From: a bacterium | GTDB taxonomy: Bacteria; Electryoneota; B3-LCP | Direction: 5' to 3' | DNA: 64,000 nt | Assembly (NCBI GenBank): GCA_026394195.1 | Contig: JAPKYS010000013.1 | Coordinates: 124,001-188,000 of the forward strand | Part shown: piece by piece, positions 59,272 through 64,000 of the stretch | How the letters are laid out: each line of letters begins with the position of its first letter | Numbering within the stretch: the stretch's first letter is position 1 | Translations under genes and position numbers: made by a program | Notes under the pieces: model-generated | The model's database searches: none | Seen by the model: only the letters and a program-made list of their open reading frames with translations | Told to the model about the DNA's origin: nothing

Positions 59272-61641
59272 ATGAAATTCATCGTGAGAGTCGGCATTAT
59301 TCTCTTGATTGCCGGTATTACTGCTGGAAGCAGTTATGCCGCGATTGATTGGAAAGCATATCCCGCAGTCCACACCGTGCGATCACTGGTCCGCATCGGC
59401 GATGAGCTGTGGGGAGCCACCAATGCCGGGTTGGTTCAATTCAACCCACAGACAGGGTCTTCCCGAATATTCACAACCGTTGATGGATTGTCATCCAATG
59501 ATATCCGCGCCATCGTTCCGGACGGCAGAGGCAACCTGGTGCTGGGCATGGGTAATGCCTATCTCGATATCTTCAACCTGAGCACTCACCAGGACAAATG
59601 GATCCCCGATTTCAAGTTCAACACCAAGATCTTCCAAATCCTTGCGCTTTACAACGATTCTGGATCCATCTATATAGGGACAGACATCGGAGTCAGTCGG
59701 CTGGTCTTCTACGATGACCTGAACGAATATCACATCCAGGGAAACTATACCCATCTCGGCAACTTTCCGCTTGAAATCGCAGTAGCATCGATCACCATCA
59801 ATGCCGGCGGTCTCTGGGTCGGCACCCAGATGGGACTGGCACGCGGTGACCTGTCCAGCTCCGTTCTGGAATCACCCTCAAACTGGAGCAACTATACGAC
59901 CGCTCAGGGTTTATCCAGCAATCCAGTCAGCGCCCTGGCGATTATCCATGATACCCTCTACGTTGCCACTCCTTCAACGGGATTGAATTACCAGTCGGGC
60001 AGCCTTTTTATCCCCATTCCCGTACTGTACACCACTGGCGCAAATTTCTTAAAGGTTTGCGGTGATACACTCTATTTCGGCAGACCTGAAGGATTATTCC
60101 GTCTCCAACCTGGAGAGGTTGTCCGCTACGGTACTGAAGGATCAAAAGGACGTTGCGTTGAATTTGACGCCGATAGCACCATGTGGGCCGGTTTTGAACC
60201 GACACGGGCGGATCTTGGGGGATTACGATTTTGGCAGCCTGAAGGCTGGACTACCTATAACTTTGAAAACCCTCTCGTCGAACTACCAACAGATATCCTG
60301 ATCGATAAATCCGGATCATTATGGGTTTGCGGTACTGCGAATCTCGGTTTTAACAACGGCTGCCTGTCCCATTTTAATGGCCAACACTGGATCAATTTTA
60401 CCTCGCAATCTGATAATTATCTTCAAAATTCCCATGTCAGCCCGGACAGCTTTTTCTGGTACGTTCCACGAGCTCTAACTGAGGATTTCAGCGGGTCAGT
60501 CTGGGTGGGGAGCGATGGTCGGGGAGCAGCCTGGTTCAGCTTCCAAAACGACACTGTAATCGCGCGCGGGTTCTTCTCCGCCCCCTCCGGGAGACTCTTC
60601 AACGTCCTCGGCATAAGCGTGCACTATTGCGTTGTGCGTGATTTGACGACCGACGCTTGGGGCAACGTCTGGATCTGTAACAGTGAAGCAAATCCTCTGT
60701 CAGGGCAGCCGATCGCAATTGTCCCATCGGATTATATCGATTCCCCTTCAGACAGCATCGGTTGGTATTATTTAACGCCTGAAAACCAGAACGGAATCAA
60801 TCTGCCGAGTGCCCAATACTACGTAGACCGGGTTGCTGAGGATTCCTACAATCGAAAATGGTTCGGTCCCAATAATAATAAGGGCAGCGCAATACACATT
60901 CTCGATGATAATGGCACGCTCTCCGCTGCCGATGACCACTGGTACACCCTGGAAAATCTACCCTCGGATTCAATTAATGCGATCGTCACCGACCAGGAAG
61001 GCGTCGTTTGGGTGGCGACGCCGAGCGGCACGCAGTATTTCTACCCCGAAGGAAATGCCGGCTCTCTCATTGGAATCGACCTGATTATCCCCACGGGTCA
61101 AAGCGTCAACTGCATTGCCGTGGACCCCCAAAATAACAAGTGGTTCGGCACTACATCAGGATTAAGCGTACTGGCTGCCGACAACTACACCTGGTTCAAT
61201 GAATATAATCTGACCTCGTGGGAAGGAGTTTATCCCAGCCCGCTGCCAGGAAATGTCATCCAGACCATCGCCTTTAATCCCGGTACCGGCGAGGCTTTTA
61301 TCGGGACTAACAAGGGTTTGGTAAGCATCAACACGCCCTTCAAGCAGATGGGTACGACGATTAATTCAATCAGCGTCTGGCCCAATCCCTTACTGGTAGG
61401 GAATGATCTCGATGATCACCTCTCTTTCGATGCTGCCGGATTGACGGTTGCATCGGAGATCAAAATTTTCACAGCCTCGGGTTCCCTGGTCAGACATCTG
61501 CAGGGGGTGCAACAGATAAATCAAGGTTGGGATGGACGAAATTCGCTGGGGGAATTTGTGGGGAGCGGAGTTTATCTAATCCTGGCATATTCCGCCGATG
61601 GACAGGCGAAAACCAGCAAGGTTGCGGTCGTGCGACAATAG
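59272..61641 (+). CDS. Secreted beta-propeller protein with T9SS-type tail
   Basis: A 789-residue protein. Signal peptide (1-23, SSYA). Residues ~35-690 hold many propeller repeats of the two-component-regulator-propeller type (for example LVQFNPQTGSSRIFTTVDGL followed by IRAIVPDGRGNLVLG, and TPSGTQYFYPEG). The last ~85 residues (ISVWPNPLL, KIFTASGSLVRHL, GVYLILAYSADG) are a FlgD/T9SS-like sorting module. No kinase is attached. It is 4 nt after ribH and 1 nt before recN, so it is in the same probable transcript. Function unknown. Confidence 0.85.
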   Translation: MKFIVRVGIILLIAGITAGSSYAAIDWKAYPAVHTVRSLVRIGDELWGATNAGLVQFNPQTGSSRIFTTVDGLSSNDIRAIVPDGRGNLVLGMGNAYLDIFNLSTHQDKWIPDFKFNTKIFQILALYNDSGSIYIGTDIGVSRLVFYDDLNEYHIQGNYTHLGNFPLEIAVASITINAGGLWVGTQMGLARGDLSSSVLESPSNWSNYTTAQGLSSNPVSALAIIHDTLYVATPSTGLNYQSGSLFIPIPVLYTTGANFLKVCGDTLYFGRPEGLFRLQPGEVVRYGTEGSKGRCVEFDADSTMWAGFEPTRADLGGLRFWQPEGWTTYNFENPLVELPTDILIDKSGSLWVCGTANLGFNNGCLSHFNGQHWINFTSQSDNYLQNSHVSPDSFFWYVPRALTEDFSGSVWVGSDGRGAAWFSFQNDTVIARGFFSAPSGRLFNVLGISVHYCVVRDLTTDAWGNVWICNSEANPLSGQPIAIVPSDYIDSPSDSIGWYYLTPENQNGINLPSAQYYVDRVAEDSYNRKWFGPNNNKGSAIHILDDNGTLSAADDHWYTLENLPSDSINAIVTDQEGVVWVATPSGTQYFYPEGNAGSLIGIDLIIPTGQSVNCIAVDPQNNKWFGTTSGLSVLAADNYTWFNEYNLTSWEGVYPSPLPGNVIQTIAFNPGTGEAFIGTNKGLVSINTPFKQMGTTINSISVWPNPLLVGNDLDDHLSFDAAGLTVASEIKIFTASGSLVRHLQGVQQINQGWDGRNSLGEFVGSGVYLILAYSADGQAKTSKVAVVRQ

Positions 61642-61642
61642 T

Positions 61643-63322
61643 ATGCTGAAAAAGCTCTACATTGAGAATTATACTATCATGTCCCGGGTCGAAGTCGTCT
61701 TTCAACCCGGGTTGAATGTTATTACCGGTGAAACCGGCGTTGGGAAATCGCTATTGCTGGATGCGCTGGGATCTCTGGTCGGCGAGAAGCGAAGCGGGAT
61801 GCCAATCCGTTCCGGCGCCGAGCGTGCGATTGTGGAAGCAGAATTTGATGCCAACGACAAAAATGCAATCCAACAATGGTTGCAGACTCAGAATCTGCCG
61901 ACCGATTTTCCCATCATCGTGAGGCGTGAATTCCATCAGAACGGACGAAATCGTTTTTTCGTCAATGATACTCCGGCGAGTTTGGGCGCCGGGCGTGAAC
62001 TTGGCGATCTGTTGTTAGATATTCATGGCCAGCATGAAACCGTAGCGCTCTTCAGTCGCTCGAGACAGTTGTTGTTTCTCGATGCATTCCACCACAAACC
62101 TGAGCTAAGCATTAAGTATCGGGATCTATACCGGTGCATTAAATCGCTATCGAATGAGGCTGAATCGCTAAAGATGCAGATTGAAGACTCCCGGGCGGGT
62201 TCGGAGGTGTACCGGAGACAGCTTACCGAGTTGAATCAGCTTGACCCTCAAGAGAACGAAATAACTGCATTGGAGGCTGAACTTAATCGACTGGAAAATG
62301 CGGAAAAAATATTTCAGATATGCAAACAGATTGAAGATTATCTGAACGAAGCTTCCGAATCTGCAGTCGAACAACTCGACCGGGCGCTGCGGCTGTTGCC
62401 GGAACTTTATCAGTTCAACACGGATCTGAAAATCTGGGAATCAGAGGTTTCCAGTTTGAGATCAGTCTTGATCGAATTTAATCGGACCTTGCAGGAATTC
62501 AGCCGGGAGGTCAGCCACGATCCCAATCGGGTCGAGGATCTACGTCAGCGGGTCGTTGCACTCTACGGATTTCAGAAACGCTGGGGATATTCCGGCAAAG
62601 ATCTCGTTCTGGTGCTGGCGGAAATTTCGCAGAAATTGAACGAATTAGCGCTATTGGAAGTGAAAGCACAAAAAATATCGGCTGAAATTTCTACCTTGAA
62701 TGGATCACTGATTGAGGCCGGTAGATTGCTGTCTGAACAGAGGCAGAGCGTCGCTGAACTTTTGAAAGTTCAGGTTGAAGAGCGCTTGCGCTTCATCGGC
62801 ATGAGTCGAGCTCGCTTTGCAGTCCAATTTGATCCGATTAATATAGAGAATCCTTATGAAGATGGCTTGGATCGTCTCGAATTTGTGTTATCTCCTGATG
62901 GTAAATTAGCCTCTCTACCTTTGCGCCAGGTGGCTTCAGGTGGTGAGATGAGCCGGATATTGCTGGCTCTGAAGAGTGCTCTGGCGCAGGTCGATCCTGT
63001 AGAATCGTTAATCTTCGATGAAATCGATCAGGGTATTTCCGGTCGAATCGCTCACCTGGTGGGACTTCAACTGGCAGAACTGGGTCGAATGCACCAAGTC
63101 ATCCTGGTTACACACCTGCCGCAGATCGCCAGTCAGGGTGACGTGCACTGGTCGGTCAGGAGGGATGGTCCCGAAGGAGCCGCGGTCGTACACAGGCTGG
63201 ACGGCGAAGAACGAGTTATTGAACTGGCGTCGTTGTTGATAGCGTCAGGTATCACGGACGGCGCTTTACTCAACGCACGAGAAATGCTGCAAGCGGCGCG
63301 CAACCAGAATCAAACGGTCTGA
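61643..63322 (+). CDS. recN: DNA repair protein RecN
   Basis: A 559-residue SMC-like ATPase. Walker A GETGVGKSLLLDAL near 31-44, coiled coils (~165-375), ABC signature ASGGEMSRILLALK near 433 and Walker B LIFDEIDQGISG near 456. It acts in double-strand break repair. The ATG at 61643 gives MLKKLYIENYTIM, the family-typical start; a longer frame from 61598 overlaps the previous gene. murA follows 13 nt later. Confidence 0.96.
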   Translation: MLKKLYIENYTIMSRVEVVFQPGLNVITGETGVGKSLLLDALGSLVGEKRSGMPIRSGAERAIVEAEFDANDKNAIQQWLQTQNLPTDFPIIVRREFHQNGRNRFFVNDTPASLGAGRELGDLLLDIHGQHETVALFSRSRQLLFLDAFHHKPELSIKYRDLYRCIKSLSNEAESLKMQIEDSRAGSEVYRRQLTELNQLDPQENEITALEAELNRLENAEKIFQICKQIEDYLNEASESAVEQLDRALRLLPELYQFNTDLKIWESEVSSLRSVLIEFNRTLQEFSREVSHDPNRVEDLRQRVVALYGFQKRWGYSGKDLVLVLAEISQKLNELALLEVKAQKISAEISTLNGSLIEAGRLLSEQRQSVAELLKVQVEERLRFIGMSRARFAVQFDPINIENPYEDGLDRLEFVLSPDGKLASLPLRQVASGGEMSRILLALKSALAQVDPVESLIFDEIDQGISGRIAHLVGLQLAELGRMHQVILVTHLPQIASQGDVHWSVRRDGPEGAAVVHRLDGEERVIELASLLIASGITDGALLNAREMLQAARNQNQTV

Positions 63323-63335
63323 TATAGAAATAATC

Positions 63336-64000
63336 ATGGACAAATTCGTAATTTATGGTGGTTCCCCTCTCCAGGGGACCGCATCCATCTCCGGATCGAA
63401 AAATGCCTCGCTGCCGCTGATGGCAGCCGCCCTGCTGGCTCCGGGAATACATCGACTACAGAACGTTCCCTCGCTTCGAGACGTGCGCACCATGGCGCAC
63501 CTGCTGCGCATCATCGGCGCCCGTGTGGATTTTATCGATCGAACCCTTACCATCGACAGCAGGGATTGCTCATTTTATGAAGCTCCCTACGAATTAGTCA
63601 AAACGATGCGGGCGTCCGTTTACGTACTGGGACCACTGCTGGCACGGTTCGGGCAAGCGAAGGTTTCACTACCGGGCGGTTGCGCCTGGGGACCTCGACC
63701 GGTCGATCTTCATATCATGGGGATGCAGCGGCTGGGCGCAGAGGTTGAACTTGAAGGCGGATACATCATCGCCAGAGCTGCCAAATTGCGGGGCGCCAAA
63801 ATCTCGTTTCCAACTCCTTCGGTGGGAGCCACTGGAAATATTATGATGGCTGCTGCGCTGGCAGAAGGTGTGACTATCATCGAAAATGCGGCGTGCGAAC
63901 CCGAAATCGTGGCGTTGGCGCAATTTATCAACGATATGGGCGGGCGAGTATCCGGCGCTGCCACCGACCGAATCGAGATCGAAGGGGTAAAAGAGTTAAG
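63336..64000 (+). CDS. murA: UDP-N-acetylglucosamine 1-carboxyvinyltransferase, 5' part
   Basis: The first 221 codons of MurA, cut off by the window end. It begins MDKFVIYGG with Lys22 (SGSKNASLPL), the VPSLRDVRTM segment near 44 and active-site Cys116 in PGGCAWGPRPVDLH; Cys at this position reacts with fosfomycin, so the enzyme should be sensitive. It commits UDP-GlcNAc to peptidoglycan synthesis by adding enolpyruvate. It follows recN closely, probably co-transcribed. Confidence 0.96.
   Translation, partial: MDKFVIYGGSPLQGTASISGSKNASLPLMAAALLAPGIHRLQNVPSLRDVRTMAHLLRIIGARVDFIDRTLTIDSRDCSFYEAPYELVKTMRASVYVLGPLLARFGQAKVSLPGGCAWGPRPVDLHIMGMQRLGAEVELEGGYIIARAAKLRGAKISFPTPSVGATGNIMMAAALAEGVTIIENAACEPEIVALAQFINDMGGRVSGAATDRIEIEGVKEL

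Noticed and set aside
61598..61642. Longer start for recN inside the propeller gene
   Set aside because: The ATG at 61643 gives the family-typical MLKKLYIENY start.
1..64000. CRISPR arrays, insertion sequences, prophage or integration sites
   Set aside because: No regularly spaced repeats, no transposase or integrase motifs and no attachment-site duplications were seen in any gap.

Overview
The window looks like a chromosomal segment of an uncultured or little-studied flagellated, Gram-negative bacterium of the FCB superphylum (Calditrichota / KSB1 / Zixibacteria-like). This is an inference from protein content: three large secreted proteins end in type IX-secretion-style sorting domains (two with the PNPFN motif common in that group), there is a GWxTD-domain protein, Tat and HtrA envelope proteins, and a full flagellar filament locus. 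Genes are dense, mostly colinear, and read as a vertically inherited core genome. I see no insertion sequences, phage genes, CRISPR arrays, tRNA or rRNA genes. TTG and GTG starts are common (for example purC, the transaldolase, yacP, natA, purB, purQ, ribD). Several housekeeping promoters share a TTGnnn / 17 nt / TATATT-or-TAAATT layout.

Layout. (1) 1-6500: late flagellar genes: partial unknown gene, CgeB-like glycosyltransferase, two small flagellar-context proteins, flagellin behind a clear sigma-28 promoter, fliD, fliS, and a FlgM-like protein with two tandem FlgM-type motifs. (2) 6500-13310: mutS, a double-SPOR protein, and a thiol-redox set (dsbD, trxA, TlpA-like), then a YacP-like nuclease. 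(3) 13370-22413: ecfT, truA, transaldolase, HtrA protease, then purB-purC-psd-pssA-purS-purQ-tatC-tatA, mixing purine, phospholipid and Tat genes. (4) 22471-30773: smc, GWxTD protein, ABC exporter pair, HD-GYP response regulator. (5) 30863-40011, minus strand: two secreted proteins flank a four-gene putative signalling operon (lipoprotein, GAF-sigma54 activator, PEGA-domain Ser/Thr kinase, TPR-like envelope protein). (6) 40325-43078: smpB-tyrS-polyprenyl synthase. (7) 43439-47384, minus strand: a sensor kinase with a degraded ATP site, an NtrC-type regulator and, behind a strong sigma-54 promoter match, a receiver-kinase hybrid. (8) 47576-55345: ROK sugar kinase with GH57 glucanotransferase, a spermidine-synthase-like membrane fusion, a UbiA-family prenyltransferase and a DUF362 protein. 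(9) 55448-64000: FMN-riboswitch-controlled ribD-ribE-ribBA-ribH, running without clear breaks into a secreted propeller protein, recN and the start of murA.

How they work together. The flagellar block has both halves of a sigma-28 checkpoint (a FliA-type promoter and a FlgM-like anti-sigma). The riboflavin block has a complete attenuation circuit: promoter, FMN aptamer, intrinsic terminator, then the genes. The best candidates for undescribed biology are the kinase/sigma54/lipoprotein operon at 33239-38452 and the sigma54-wired two-component cluster at 43439-47384 with its dyad-rich upstream region.
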